Below, one piece after another: positions 1 through 11,923 of a stretch of DNA of 64,000 bases. The stretch is taken from contig JANVFP010000008.1 in NCBI GenBank assembly GCA_027919835.1, forward strand, positions 806,001 to 870,000, given 5' to 3'. Every line of letters starts with the position of its first letter. Position 1 is the stretch's first letter. The stretch is from Lentinula raphanica. Its lineage: Eukaryota; Basidiomycota; Agaricomycetes; Agaricales; Omphalotaceae. The position numbers were made by a program, and so were the translations under genes. Under the pieces are notes generated by a model. The model was not told where the DNA came from. It saw nothing but the letters and a program-made list of their open reading frames with translations, and did not search any database.

Positions 1-108
1 TCCCCGGCATCTACTCGACCCCTCTCACAACGGGATCAAGCCTCCAAATCCTGTCGTGCCTGTCGGGATGTCCTTCAACCTGAAACGCCACAACATGTCT
101 TTTTGCAG

Positions 109-369
109 TGTCACTCCATCCCAGAGTTAATTCATCGTCGTGAGGCTTTTCTTGTCGAGATGTCTCAGTACTTTCCTCTGCCTCACTTGAACACTTTCAA
201 CGACGCTTCGGCTTTGCATTACATCAAGACCTTTATATTCGACTGGACGGCGGTCATCAAAACCGCCCACTTCATACACGACGGGCTTTCTTATTGGAAA
301 ACTTTTATCAATGAGGGGACTGACATGAGCTCAGATGAGGAAGAGGATGAGATATCGAACACTAGTTAA
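109..369 (+). CDS. 3' end of an unidentified gene (partial)
   Basis: A frame opens after an acceptor-like tttttgcag at 100-108 and runs about 86 residues to a TAA at 367-369. The peptide has a conserved-looking core with many aromatic residues and ends in an acidic tail (SSDEEEDE), typical of the C-terminus of a nuclear or retroelement-derived protein. An upstream frame from base 2 may be the preceding exon, but the donor (gtgcct) is weak. I do not recognise the family. The gene begins outside the window. Confidence 0.35.
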   Translation, partial: CHSIPELIHRREAFLVEMSQYFPLPHLNTFNDASALHYIKTFIFDWTAVIKTAHFIHDGLSYWKTFINEGTDMSSDEEEDEISNTS

Positions 370-530
370 CTACTACAGTACTTACTATCTAGGATATTCC
401 ATGTATCCACCCCACGCTTTCCTCCCCGCTGCAGTCTACCTTCCTCTTATGCGGGTTGAGATCGCTGCAGTTGGGGATGTTAGTGCCGGCTGTTCCTAGT
501 TGGGACCCCACTTACAGTGGAGCCGCGTAT

Positions 531-551
531 TATTCATTCATTCATTCATTC
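531..551. repeat. ATTC microsatellite
   Basis: Five tandem copies of the tetranucleotide ATTC. The rest of 370-631 shows no convincing coding frame. Confidence 0.7.
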
Positions 552-631
552 CTGCGAGCAGTTCCGGTGAGTTCCATTGATTGAAGTCGTGATGGTAGAC
601 ATTTTGACAAACAACGTCTTGCATACCTACA

Positions 632-2274
632 GCCCGGCAATGGTTTATGTTCTATCGAGGGCAGTGGATGTTGATATCCTATATCTGGGTTCTTCAAACA
701 AATACGGGTGCAACTGTGAGTGTTTGCCTGATAACTTCGCATGATATGTAATGACAGTTGGTATGTCTGTAGCTGCGCATTGGCTACCTCAGAATGGCAC
801 GTAACCTAGTAATCCGAAGAAATCTATTGATGTGATTCTAACTTTTTCTCATAGCTCGGAACAATCTGCGGGGCACTTTATGCATATGTTGTACGTCGAT
901 TCAAACTCGTAGTCTCTGGGACTATATGTTGATGCCTCCGTATAGACCTCGTTGATTGGTCGAAATAATCCATACGCTTTGGTAGCGTTCGTTACCGTGG
1001 GTCTTCGATTCCCTCGTCGCCCTTCTGAATATTTACTGTGATCCCTTCAGCTTGCAGAAATCCCCATCAGCGCTATCATCATACATTCCTCTTTTCCCTC
1101 GGCTGGAGTTGTCGCGTGAGTTGTTTTGCTCGAGTTACGCGCTTTTTTCTTGACCGGTCCATGATGTGATTGACCAGTATCGTGACGCTACCTCCTATCC
1201 TCTTCTCCGACTACATAACTGGGAAGGATTTCTCTACCGGAGGTGAGCCCTGCTTCTATTCTACGTTGGTCTCCATTTTTTGACCGTTGCGTGAAGAACT
1301 GGCCGTGATACGGGGTCTGATGATATGTGCTGGAATAGCCGGAGCTGTCATCATGAATGGGTTTGTCTTCCCTCGACACGCAAGGGTGAGGTCCCATTCG
1401 TAGTCTCTTGTATATGTGGAACCCTTACCCGTACTTGAACAGGTTATATTCCTCGATGGGATCAGTAAGATTTTGGAATCTCTTACAGAGCTTTATATGA
1501 GTCTCAGTCGGTAAGAAGGAAGTTACCACTTTTCGGAAATCGTTGTAAACAATCGAGTGTTCTTACAGCGACCTCATGCGGCCTCTCGGCGGATATGGCC
1601 ACAACAAACGCAAAACGCTAAAACTTGAATTGCGCATCCGCAACGCTCTGCAGAGTACGCCAAGTCCACTTTGACTTCATGTGAAAGATTCAAGGCATAG
1701 CGACATAGGGATGTCAAATCTAATAACCACCATGGGCGATGAACTAAGCCTGGTTCCTGTAAGTTCGGCAATGCAACATAATGTCCATTGGCGCTAAGTC
1801 GTGGTTTACCAGATCCCAATGAAGAAATATCGTCTTCTCGTCATAACTCTCCAAAAGCTCCTGGATTTATTTACAGGCTTACGCAAAATCCGAGCAAATA
1901 TACCCAGAAGAGAGACAGTTATCGAAGTTGCAGACCAACGACGTGAATTTGTATCCTGCATCTGCGTATCACTATTTGCCTGTGAGCAGGTGTTCGGAGC
2001 CCGACATCCTCTACCACAGTTTCTTCCTTCCTACAGGCTGGCTTTAGAACATCTCAAGGAATCCATTGACATCCATATCAGGAGCACCAGGGAGAAATGG
2101 CATGGGCCTTCGGGTATATCGTTGATTTACGCTCTTGCGGAGACAAATGTGATGTCTGATATTGTGGATACTCTCGATGAACTACTGGAACTCAGTAGGC
2201 AACTGTTTGGTACAGCTGCTTGGTTTGAGGGACATTTGGATGTGACGCCTACAATGAGCCTTCATGCAGCATAA
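632..2274 (+). pseudogene. fusaric acid resistance-like / ArAE-type exporter, truncated and probably decayed
   Basis: Exons at about 855-890, 946-990, 1051-1115, 1178-1242, 1297-1385, 1443-1510, 1569-1654, 1688-1758 and 1813-2274 encode segments that line up in order with the C-terminal half of fungal ArAE-like transporters (ER-transporter 6TM / DUF2421 group). They comprise two hydrophobic helices, the FVFPRHAR turn, the KLELRIR helix, and the final block with TGLRKIRANIPRRE, RREFVSCIC and PLPQFLPS. Family members are about 1000 residues and extrude aromatic acids across a membrane. Here no N-terminal six-helix half is visible upstream. A possible further exon (632-712, ending TNTGAT) does not join in frame, and the 1655-1687 intron would be only 33 bp, so a frameshift there is likely. 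I call it a truncated relic; an unusual but working gene cannot be excluded. Confidence 0.55.
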
Positions 2275-2712
2275 ACGACTCTTGGATTTGCAAACGATCA
2301 TAATGACCCACTTCATGATACCTTACTCACTTATATTGTCTCTAGTTCCTACTTCCTCTATAGTTCACCCGATGCGAGCTACATATATAGTGTACAAAAA
2401 TTTACAATATATCCCTCATGAAAGTTGACATTGTAAGTTGTAACCCTCAAGTTGAAGTTTGTTTGGTTTCAATTTTTGGTCTTTCGTAGTTATTCAATCA
2501 ATTCTTGTTTTCCATTCTTGTTTTCCAAATCCGAATGGGTAACACATAGCTACGAAAAATAAGCAATGATAGGGAACAAGCAGAGGTTATGCCAAATAGA
2601 TTTAAGTTATGAGTCCTGGATGAATGCCGAGCGGAAGCATGAGGGGATCTTTGAGCACAGATTTGTCCCAATATGTGCGCTGAATCTGGTGAATGCAGAT
2701 GAGATCGACAAT
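2275..2712. other. intergenic, convergent 3' ends
   Basis: Lies between the ArAE relic (+) and the DUF4045 gene (-). AT-rich, and it probably holds both 3' UTRs. The open frame starting at 2566 runs antisense into the last exons of the DUF4045 gene and is not supported as a gene. Confidence 0.6.
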
Positions 2713-5700
2713 TCACAAGTCCAAACGGACAAAGCAGATACTAACGTGGTCATGAGCTTGATGAATCGTAAGAAGATTCATATGTTCTGGGATTCCCTGT
2801 GGATTCTTGACAAGATAAGCTCGTCAGTTGGAGAATGCAAAGTTTGCTGGCAGTACGCACGATCAAGGACTCGTCCAGCTCACGTAGGTGAAGCTTGAGA
2901 TCTAATGGTATTTGGGAGGGAAGAACTATGACATGAACGGGAGGGGTATACGGCCTTCGCCAAGCAACCCGTTGTGAGAGCTTCTATAGCTGACATTAAC
3001 AGTAGGTTTCATACTAAGTATCGAAGCCGACGCACCGATGCAACGTGGAGGGCAGTTCTGATGGTTTGCCTCTGCGCACGGGCTTCACTGCCTATGATGA
3101 CGAAGAACTCCCAAACACAATCAACTAGATGAACCATGGTCGGTATCGCTTTCACGAAATCAACAGCTTCGACCTGTGACAAGTGTTCAAAAATCAATTG
3201 ACAACGCTATACTAAGGAAAGAACATACTGTGTTCTCCGAGACTTTCCATATCCGCGGGTTAATATCAGCAGCCGAGGGACGCCAGTGCCAGTAATGAGC
3301 ATTTGCAAAAGCATCGTCTCCGAGAATCATCCAGAACATCTCATCTCCGTCATTTTGTCCTTCCTGAAGTTCGATCACATTTTCACCCAACGAGCGGCCG
3401 TAAGCTAATGCGGCCTTGCGTTCAGACGCAACCGACCCAAGACCATACCACACATATACTGTTTCAAGTACCGTGAGACAGTAACTAAAACCTGAACAGA
3501 GGTTTTGGACTTTCTGAGCTTCAGTCAGTCAAAAGCCGGAGGGAGAGCGGAGGCAGCACTATACACATACAAGTTCAAGTTCATCAATGAAGATGACGCC
3601 CTTCCTAGAGCGTACAATATGCATCGCCGTGTTATCTGCCGACCAATGCACCCGCTTTCCCTAGTCCACAGTGATGTTGAGTATAATTGTAATTTACAAA
3701 AAGAATGATACTAACCTGTCTCACGACCAAACGATTTCCTAGTGCTCGAAGCATATCCAATGGCTCCGTGTATTGTTCGACAGTGATCTGTTGCCCGCAC
3801 GTTTGTATCGTATATATCGAGAAGAACAGATAAACCCACCACCGTTGTCCCATACCGTTTAGCAAGCTCTTCTAATTTGCGTTGTTCCACATCGGTAGCT
3901 TCACAATGTTTCCCGAACCAGCCCCAGACAGCTGTGGAAACCAATCCACTCGATTTAGATTTGGTGCGATGGACGATGGCTACAACCTCAACGTCATAGA
4001 AAACATCGGTCTCCTTTGAAATAGCAGTGGCATTATTGCCCGTAATGACCATCACTTCTACAGATACCGCAGTAAGATCGGTGTTCGATTTGGAGCGTTG
4101 GTGGGATGCGAGCAAGGAATCGATGTTAATCGCCGGTAGAGGTGTATCCTCGTGGTCTATGGATGACGAACAGTCAAACTATGACTATAGTAGACGAGAA
4201 GCGAGCTCACCTATCATGATCGTATCAGAGTCGGTAGACGCTGTCCGTGCTAACGAAGGTTCAACTTCATGTTGCGCCTTTTTGCCGTTGGCCGTATTCT
4301 CAAGAGATTGAACAACTGGAGAAACATCACGGGCAAGCGTACCTGCGGGCGTTGAAGCAGGGGTCACCTCCTCTCGTAAAGGAGGCAGGGTAATGGCGGC
4401 ATATTTCTCTTGGTAGCTGGAGCGACGTCTTTCAGCTAACATAGGTGCACTGACGTTCTGACGAACGTTCAAATGCGACGGTAGTGATTCAGGCTCCTCA
4501 ATCGGTGAAGAATGAGAAATCGTTTGTTCCGGAAGGCCAGTGACCTTTTGATCGGGTTCTGCGAATGCCTGTGCAACGTCCATGACAGTCGCTCTGTTTC
4601 CAGTGCTGGGTATGCGAGAGTGTCGACCGGGCGTAGTAGGTCGTGTCGGCTCAAAGGGGTATTTGGAAACCGGATTGGGTGAAACTGGGCTCTTTTCAGA
4701 TGATTCTGTACGAGTAATTGACGTGATTTTTGCCGGAGAAGGAATTAAACCAAGCGGTGGAAGAGCAGGAGTAGCTGTTAATCCAGGAAGAGCTCTTCGC
4801 CCGACCATGCCGCTTGACTTAGGAGGCTCGGATTCTGTAGATGGTGGTCTTGACGATATAGCTGGCTTTATTCCAATGATAGCCTGTTCAGCCCACCGAT
4901 CTGTGATTCTCCCCACGTTACCAGAGCTATTCGAAGTTCTGGACACTGATACATGCTTCGAAGACTCAAGAGTGGTTGGAGACTCAGACTCAATTGGGAC
5001 AGCTGCGATATGAGAAGGCTCAACCACTCTTTGAGTCATGGAAGGAGAGGGACTTTCAGAGGTTTTGACAACAGGCTCTCTGAATTTCTTTGGCTTGCGT
5101 GCTCGTTCTCGCGTTGGCTGTATATCAGAGAAAAAGAAGAAATACCAATCAAAATGAATTAAAATATATGGAGTAGCAAGAAGCAAGAAGTATGAACAGT
5201 CCAATTGAGCATGATCCATCAAAGATTCACCAAAATGAACGCACATGAGTCAAAGGCTTTCTAGTAGCCATTGGGAGCTTCTGATGAGAGGGAATGATAG
5301 CAGTAGAGTGCTTTACACCCAACTCATTAACATCTCCAAAAGATCCCAGCTCCTCTTCATCTGCAGGCGGCTTGAAAACTACCAACGTAGTCGCAGAGCC
5401 GAGACCTGTACTTTGCGGATTGAGCGCGGATTGCGATTCTCTCTGTGGGCGATCGATTTCGTTTTCATTGTTGCTCGTGAGCGGTAACGTTCTTCCAGGT
5501 TTCGAAAGAGCACGTGGTTCCGGTGTTACGCTTTTGAGCGACACGGTCGATTCGGCAGTGAAAGATTTTCGCATCGCAAGTGGTTTGGGCGAGGTTACAG
5601 GAGGGGAAGAAGACGGTGTTGAGCTGGAAGACCCATTATGCTGCCATCTTTCTAACACCGTTGCCTTGCGAGTGGCGGAGGGAGGCCGATCTGGCGTTGA

Positions 5701-7199
5701 CGGTGTAGAAGATGGCGGAGTTTGGGCATGGCTAGCTTTGACTATATTTTGCACAAAACCTCTTCCCTGCAGTCGGCTAAGACTAGGTGTAGGCTCCTTC
5801 TGCACGGGCGGCTTCAGAAACGCGGGAGATGTATGAGGGGAGACCGTCAGATGCGGCGTCTGTGGTGAAAGTTTGGGGTCGGGGCGAATGGGTTTCGCTA
5901 AGGAGGGTGTCACCACCGGGGATTTGTGGGTAGGTGATTTAGACAGAGCTGGAGCAGGCGCGAAAGCCTTAGGAGGAGGAGTGAAGTTCGTAGACACGGG
6001 ACGCCTCAATGACGGTGCAGTATCTTTCCTGGTCTCGATTACAACTTGGGAAGAACCGGTGGGTGTACTGATTGTGCGGTCTCGAGAGGTAGATTCGCGT
6101 AAAAGATGGGATTTCTCTGCAGATAAAGATCGAACGTTGCCGGGAGGAAAGACACGAGATGTACCACTGAGAGTGCGTTCACGAAACTCGGGTTGTTGTG
6201 ACGAGACAGAATTAGACTCTGGCGAAGTTATGGCTGCACCCGGCGTGCTGATGGTCCTGACCTGATTCTCACTCCTTGCAGGTGAGACCGGTCGCTCATC
6301 AGATTTCGTTGGAGATGCTGAACGAGGCCTAATCACAAGTGGAGCAGTTGTAGGTAGAGACGGAGTTGACGTTCCGTAGTTGATAGAAGGAACATCAGCA
6401 AATGTGCGCGCGCTGCCAGAGTTTGATAGAACCGCTGCAGACGTACCCTCGTCATTTCGGCGGGGAAATCGATTAGAGGCAGCTAGTCCCGGCATGGCGA
6501 CACCACCTCTTCCAAACACAGGATGAGGAGCTGTGATTCGTGTACGATCATCAAATTGAGTTGGATCATGCGCATCCTGCTGAGGAGCATGCTTGTTGAG
6601 AACGGGACCAGTTGCACGACCACCCATGAATGCGGCAAGGGACATGGGGCCGGAAGGTTTAGAAGCTGCGGCATTGGAGGAAGTAGATGACATCCATGCA
6701 CGGGCCGTAGCAATGGAGCTCGTAATGTCTGTAGCAGAAGGAGGACTAGAGGGTCCAGCAAGTTTCCGTAGAGCTTCAGCTTGATTCTGTTGTCGGTCAA
6801 CAACAGACTTGAGGTCAGAGACAGAAGTTTTTTGAGAGACCCCAGATATTAATGATTCTTGACTGCTGGCTGAATGGAAGTGAGCACGATCATGAGGAAC
6901 AGGTGTATCTTACTGACCAAATTCACCACTGGTCGGTGACGTGAAACCTCCTCTACTGCGACGCTTTCTGGCCATCCGCGAGGCAGCGATCTCTTCTTGC
7001 AACCTCTTGTACTCGGCTTCTTCGTCAGCGTCGACTTGTTGCTGGAGAGCTCTGACCTTGCGAGCCCAGTCCACAGCTAATGAGATTGTAGTCATTAAGA
7101 TTAGAACTGCATAGCTCTTAGCTTCGTACCTCCGTCCGCATTGTCTAATTTGGGCAAATCTGAATATCGAGAGCGAGATGGTGTCGATGGGGAAGCCAT
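2713..7199 (-). CDS. DUF4045 / gelsolin-like domain protein
   Basis: Eleven exons (7199-7130, 7076-6918, 6869-5245, 5117-4211, 4156-3840, 3787-3716, 3660-3571, 3509-3229, 3173-3036, 2983-2861, 2815-2713) join in frame to 1294 residues, starting MASPSTPSRS. The N-terminus has a charged coiled coil (about residues 25-70) and the DUF4045 signature SLAAFMGGRATGP followed by NKHAPQQDAHDP. The middle is a long Ser/Pro-rich, probably disordered linker. The C-terminal 450 residues are villin/gelsolin-like: STAVWGWFGKH, WSADNTAMHIVRS, FIDELEL, TVYVWYGLGS, then a block with EMFWMILGD, and a last segment ending IPEHMNLL. By family, such proteins bind actin or phosphoinositides in the cytoplasm; this exact role is inferred. 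The gene is divergent from the SAM gene at 7445. The start is the first ATG in frame and is followed by a conserved coiled coil. Confidence 0.85.
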
Positions 7200-7386
7200 A
7201 GTGGGAGAAAGAGACTAGAGCATATGAAGAGAGCAGATTATAAACCAAGTGTCCACTACAACGGTGGTCGTTGACAATGAAGAGCAAATGGAGAGCTGCC
7301 TTGAGGCCTAAAGTACTCTTGGGTGACCGCGGCCACTTTCGGTCCAATGGACGTCTGTTTGCCACGTGCTGCATAATAACATGTCA

Positions 7387-7404
7387 CTGTCACATATGTG
7401 ACAG
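7387..7404. promoter_or_regulatory. 18-bp perfect palindrome in a 245-bp divergent promoter
   Basis: CTGTCACATATGTGACAG reads the same on both strands. It sits between the start codons of the DUF4045 gene (7199, minus) and the SAM gene (7445, plus), about 190 bp and 40 bp from them. The core CACATATGTG contains an E-box-like CATATG. The same intergenic region holds a CACGTG E-box near 7362. A dimeric factor could act on both genes; that is inference. Confidence 0.5.
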
Positions 7405-7444
7405 CGGTGACCTCATTTGGTCTTTGACCTCAACGTTCGAAACG

Positions 7445-9889
7445 ATGAGCTCGATAAAGACTGAATCCATCCACGAGTTCAGCTATCCTCGCTCCGCATC
7501 TCCTACGAAAGAGTCTCTTAGGCCAAATGCTCATCCATATGCTATAAAAACTACTTCCACCGCACTCCTTTCTCGTTCCAATTCGTCTTCTAGGAATCAC
7601 TATTCTTCTCATCATCATTATGTTCCTCAAACTCCTCCTGCTACCAGCCCCGGTCCAAGAAAGCACAGCAGTGCTCACTACAGACATCGCTATAGCACCA
7701 GCTTGTCCACTGATAACCTCCCCAGGCCTCTTCCCGTCCCTCCATCTCCTACAAAGGACGTCCCAAATGAGGGTTCAGGCAAACGTTTTCGTACATACTC
7801 TCACACTGCCGTCTCCTCTGCGCCTCTTACTTTAGAGGATCTTCCTCCAAACCCCAAACTGTGGACTCCCTCCCAACTCTGCGCATATCTTGCCACTGCT
7901 CTTCGGGTCAAATCCGGAGAATCACTCGAACTTCCCGCTCAAATCGCCCGTGATATTGCGGGCTTCGTCAGAGACAGTCGTATCACAGGCAAAGCTTTTC
8001 TCAGACTTGACGAAAGGGAACTCGAGGCGTAAGTTCACCACAGGCTGTTCGGCATCGTGTTGACCCGTGCTTTTAGTTTCGGTGTCAACAAGCTTTGGAG
8101 AAATGCTCTTCTCAGAGCTTCTCAGAACTTGCGTCAGAATGTTCTCAAAGGTCATATCTGGGGCTTCGTCGACGAGTTAGACGGAATTACGAGCGGGCTC
8201 AATTTCCCATCCGCGGACCATTTTAACTCTGGATCCGTTGAGGAAGACGAGGATGACGATTCTACTCCTCATCGTAGACGTCGATCGATATCTCAGCCAC
8301 AGATCGCACGGGAATTTAGCGGCAGCAATCAATCTTCGTTCAAGCATCCTTTCCCGAATGGTCTGCCTGAATATTCTTCTGCATCTTCATCGTCTTCCAC
8401 TGACGATCTTTTCTCACCTATCGGCATCGAACCTTTTGTCACAAGCGCATCTTCTCTCGGTGACTACTCTCGTTATTCTCATCACACCAGAACCCGTAAC
8501 GGAAAAGTTAAGGGTATGGTTGATACCTTTGAACGCTCTTCTAGCTTCGATGAGAGTGATCCCATATCAGTTAAACTGATGCAGGAAATAAAAGGAAAGC
8601 GTGAGCTGGACTTGGAAAACTTGCGCAAATTGAGGAGAGAAAGGAGTGGTAGCATTAGTAGCATTTCCAGTGGCAGCTTTGGAAGCTCTCATTCTCCCAC
8701 CTCGTCTTCTGACGATGGCAGCGACATCGGTGCTCTTGCTGTTATCGCTTCACCAGAGGAATACAACGTCTCCACCATCACATCTTCTCGTCCTCTTCCT
8801 TCTCGTCCTCTTCAGAGGGAAGCAGACGATGGATTTTCAACATCTCGTGTTTCCGAGCACGAAGAGCCTTCAATAGAGGAGCTTCTTGCACGAGAGGGCG
8901 GGCTAGAGAATGCTCTTAGTAGTCATTCCAATCTATCAGATTTGCAATCCGCGTTCTCAAAGAATTCGACGTTCGCGAAAGGAACCTTTTCTATATCAAA
9001 AGGCAAGGGAAAAGCCAAGAAGCGAGAAGGTGTCTATGCGTGGGAAGCCGAGGTCGAGGATCTAGGAGTCGCAGCCCCTGGAAAGGCGACTGCGAAGAGA
9101 GTAACATCTCAAGTCCCAATCCCGCCGAGCATGTTATCTTCTGCCCCTGTCCCAACTGCCAAAGATGTTTTTGTACACACCGAGGTGGTTTCTGGGTTCA
9201 TACAAGAAGAACCTACTGAACAATCACGCCCTGGCGAGCTTCATTCGTCTGTTCCCAAGTCAGGACAAGGTTCAGGAACTCATACGCCCTCTAGACCTCT
9301 GCCCGAAATACCTCTTCACCCTTCGCTCGTTTCTCTACTAGAGCCTGAAGAACCTCAAGAGATGCCGTCTGATGATGTTTATGATCTTGACAAGCAAGAT
9401 AATGCTAAAGAGTCGGAGGCGGAGACGATGCTACGTGCCTCCATTGCCGAAACAGCGGAGTTGTTACGTGCTGTGGATGCCAGGCTAGGGGAGGTGGAAC
9501 GCAAACTGGATATGTTGGAAATTGAGGTTAAGGATCTAGAGGTGGCAAGTGCAGTCCGGGACAAGCAGCGGTCTGAAAGATCTCAGTCCAACGACGCGAT
9601 TCAAACGACAAATCAGGACAATAAGGTCGAAGAAGTACCTCGAACTGATACGTTCTTTTCTGAATGGCCCATTGTACGGAAGGTTCTAAATCGATTGCTC
9701 CGTTCTTCATCTTCTGGCCAATCTTCTTCAATCCGATCCCGTGTTTTTGACTCTCGACTTTGGCAATCCCCACCAAACATCGACCCTCAAACGCTTTCCC
9801 AACTTCCGCCGTACGTCCTGCTCGTTGGGTTGGGTGTATGTGCTGTCGTTCTCAAAGTATTTGCGAAACGCTTGATTGGGAGGAGGTAA
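7445..9889 (+). CDS. tail-anchored SAM (sterile alpha motif) domain protein
   Basis: Two exons (7445-8028, 8077-9889; 48-bp intron) give 798 residues. The first 135 residues are Ser/His/Pro-rich and probably disordered. A SAM domain covers about residues 140-225 (LWTPSQLCAYLATAL, then ITGKAFLRLDE, FGVNKLWRNALL) and is split by the intron. A long acidic/Ser-rich middle follows, then a coiled coil near residues 650-690 (ARLGEVERKLDMLEIEV). A single hydrophobic helix lies at the extreme C-terminus (about 775-792, PYVLLVGLGVCAVVLKVFA) before KRLIGRR, so the protein is probably tail-anchored with its bulk in the cytosol. SAM domains mediate protein oligomerisation; the partner is unknown. The gene is divergent from the DUF4045 gene. 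Confidence 0.85.
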
Positions 9890-10371
9890 CTTGTTTCTCA
9901 CTCTGTCGAGAACCCAATATGATTCTCAGTCGGTTCTGTCCACCATTCCCATTCGTTGAGCACTCGCACAAGTATTCGCACCCTTCAATGTATACCCTTT
10001 GCGTACATGTTTTCACTATGTTTATTCAGCTTCATATCTTCATTTGTGCTTGCAGTTATTTTTCTCGATTTTTGCTTGGTTTTCCTCTATCCACTTCATG
10101 ATATCTTACGACCTCACGACGATGCCATGATCTTCATGATAATGATGTACATACCTCAGCAGGTGCTAAAAGCTGTAACATTGAAAATCTGTCCTCAGCG
10201 CATTCGATTTCCGTGCGAGCGTCGACTGCTACAGCAAATTAGCAATACACTAACGGTAACAAGTTAGCGAAGGGTATCTAAGGCAGAGCATTATCGTGGA
10301 TACAAAATGAGAAAGTCCTTCGTGAATAGTAACAATAAGGTCCATGTTAACGAAAGTTCTGCAGCCAGAAA
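9890..10371. other. intergenic, convergent 3' ends
   Basis: Separates the SAM gene (+) and GPI-anchored protein A (-). It holds presumed 3' UTRs; short open frames here are low-complexity and have no support. Confidence 0.6.
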
Positions 10372-11456
10372 TCAACCCAGCAGTGCAAAGGAGACAAAGA
10401 TGCCACCGAAAACGGTGACTGCTGGGCCATAGGCACTACGAGATACTCGGAAGCCTGCGTTGTTGTTATTGCTATTGGAAGACGAGAGCGCGCCAGAGAA
10501 AACTGCATCACTTGCTGACTGGGAAACGGTGTTGGGCAAATTTCCATCTAAGTGGAAAGTGCACTGGTGAGTATCGACGACACTTGAGATCCCGGGAGAG
10601 AGAACACACCAAGGAAAGATGCCCCGCACAAAGCCTGCGCTTCAGGTTCAGCTTGTGACACAAGGCTAGGGAAGTTCGCTTTGGCAATCGAGAAGCTCTC
10701 CTTCATACAGTCCGTGCAAGCAATGGTTTGTACACCATTAGTGAACAACGTCTCCGCATCCGCGAAAATGTTCAAGACGCTGAGATCCGTGAGGTTCAAC
10801 TGGCCAACGACACTCTGGAGATTATCCAATGTTTGCACTGCACATAGCTGATTGGACGTATCACTGACAGGCACAGAGAAAGATGATCAGCCACAAGGTA
10901 CATCACATATCGCAACGGCGGTCAATCGTTCACAACAAATACTTACTCTTTGAGACAAGCGACCTGACGGACGGTGGGATAAACCTGCTGAGCAATGGAG
11001 ACTACCTGACTTTGGATTGTAGACGTGGAAATCCCAAGACTGGAAAGCTCAGCACTGCAGCCGGAAGTGAGGTTGGTCACCACGTTGGAGATGGATTGAT
11101 TGGTGCAAGAGCCAGAGGAACAGATGCCTGTGAGCCAGTTGTTGATAGTCGAGGGGATGGAACCTGAATTGCTGCCAACAACGAAGGACAATAGAGCAGA
11201 TGGGTTAAGGCAAGCGGCATCTAGTTGGATGAAGTGTCAGCCTAAGATTCTTCTCGCTATATCATTGAGAGTTACCAGGCGACGTGAGTAATCCTTCGAG
11301 TGAGTTCTGGCATTCTTGACTCAAATTCAGTCTGTGAAACCAGCCCAATCGTTGAGAAGATTTCTTTCCCAATCTAATTTCAGTAACTCACGAATGAACA
11401 GTGGTAAAAGCAGAAGTCGCAGCAGCAACGAGAACGAAGGTAATATGAGCCAGCAT
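10372..11456 (-). CDS. GPI-anchored cysteine-rich secreted protein A
   Basis: Five exons (11456-11392, 11331-11276, 11220-10947, 10863-10610, 10547-10372) make 274 residues. The N-terminus MLAHITFVLVAAATSAF is a signal peptide. The body carries spaced cysteines (SQECQNS, DAACLNP, TGICSSGSCT, LTSGCSA, RQVACLKD, NQLCAVQ, IACTDCMKES, ALCGASF) and NxT/S sites. The C-terminus has a Ser/Asn-rich stalk and ends in a hydrophobic helix (YGPAVTVFGGIFVSFALLG), the signature of GPI attachment. The protein is therefore expected at the plasma membrane or wall. It is a tandem paralog of 11924-12862, sharing motifs such as the block ending YPTVRQVACL. I know of no biochemical function for this basidiomycete family. 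Confidence 0.8.
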
Positions 11457-11923
11457 ATTCAGAATAAGTTCAAGAAAGAATCAAAGTCGTAGAAGCAAAG
11501 AATGTAGAGAACGGGAAGGAATTGACCAGTCAGTGAGAGAAAAGAAGAGGGTTATAAGCTAGCGACAAAATCCCTCATTGTTCCTTATGCTATTGATGGT
11601 GGTAACTATGAGCACTAAAGGAATCATAGAAGATCATACACCGGCTAAGTGTCAAGCATAGCCATGAGAGCGTACCATGTCGGAACGATATTTTGGTTGC
11701 CGACTATAGCTAGAAACGCGCTCATCCAAATACTTGGGGTCCTTGCTGTCATCTAGAAGCCACATTGGAAAGCGAGAAAGCTATGCATATGAACAAGAGT
11801 TTTGACGTCGAGCGCAGCGAGGATGACAGAAAAGTTCAGATGGTTTATATTAAAGTCCATTGACAAAAAGTGTGGATACTGCAATTGTTTCCAGAAGTCA
11901 ATCAAGGCTGTCTCAAGCTCTCT
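11457..11923. other. intergenic between tandem paralogs
   Basis: 467 bp separates the paralogs. It serves as the promoter of protein A and the 3' region of protein B. No gene seen. Confidence 0.6.

Noticed and set aside
2566..2898. 110-codon plus-strand frame
   Set aside because: It is antisense to the last two exons of the DUF4045 gene, which show family motifs.
4582..6265. Plus-strand open frames of 130-180 codons
   Set aside because: Shadows of the Ser/Pro-rich linker of the minus-strand DUF4045 gene; composition bias keeps antisense frames open.
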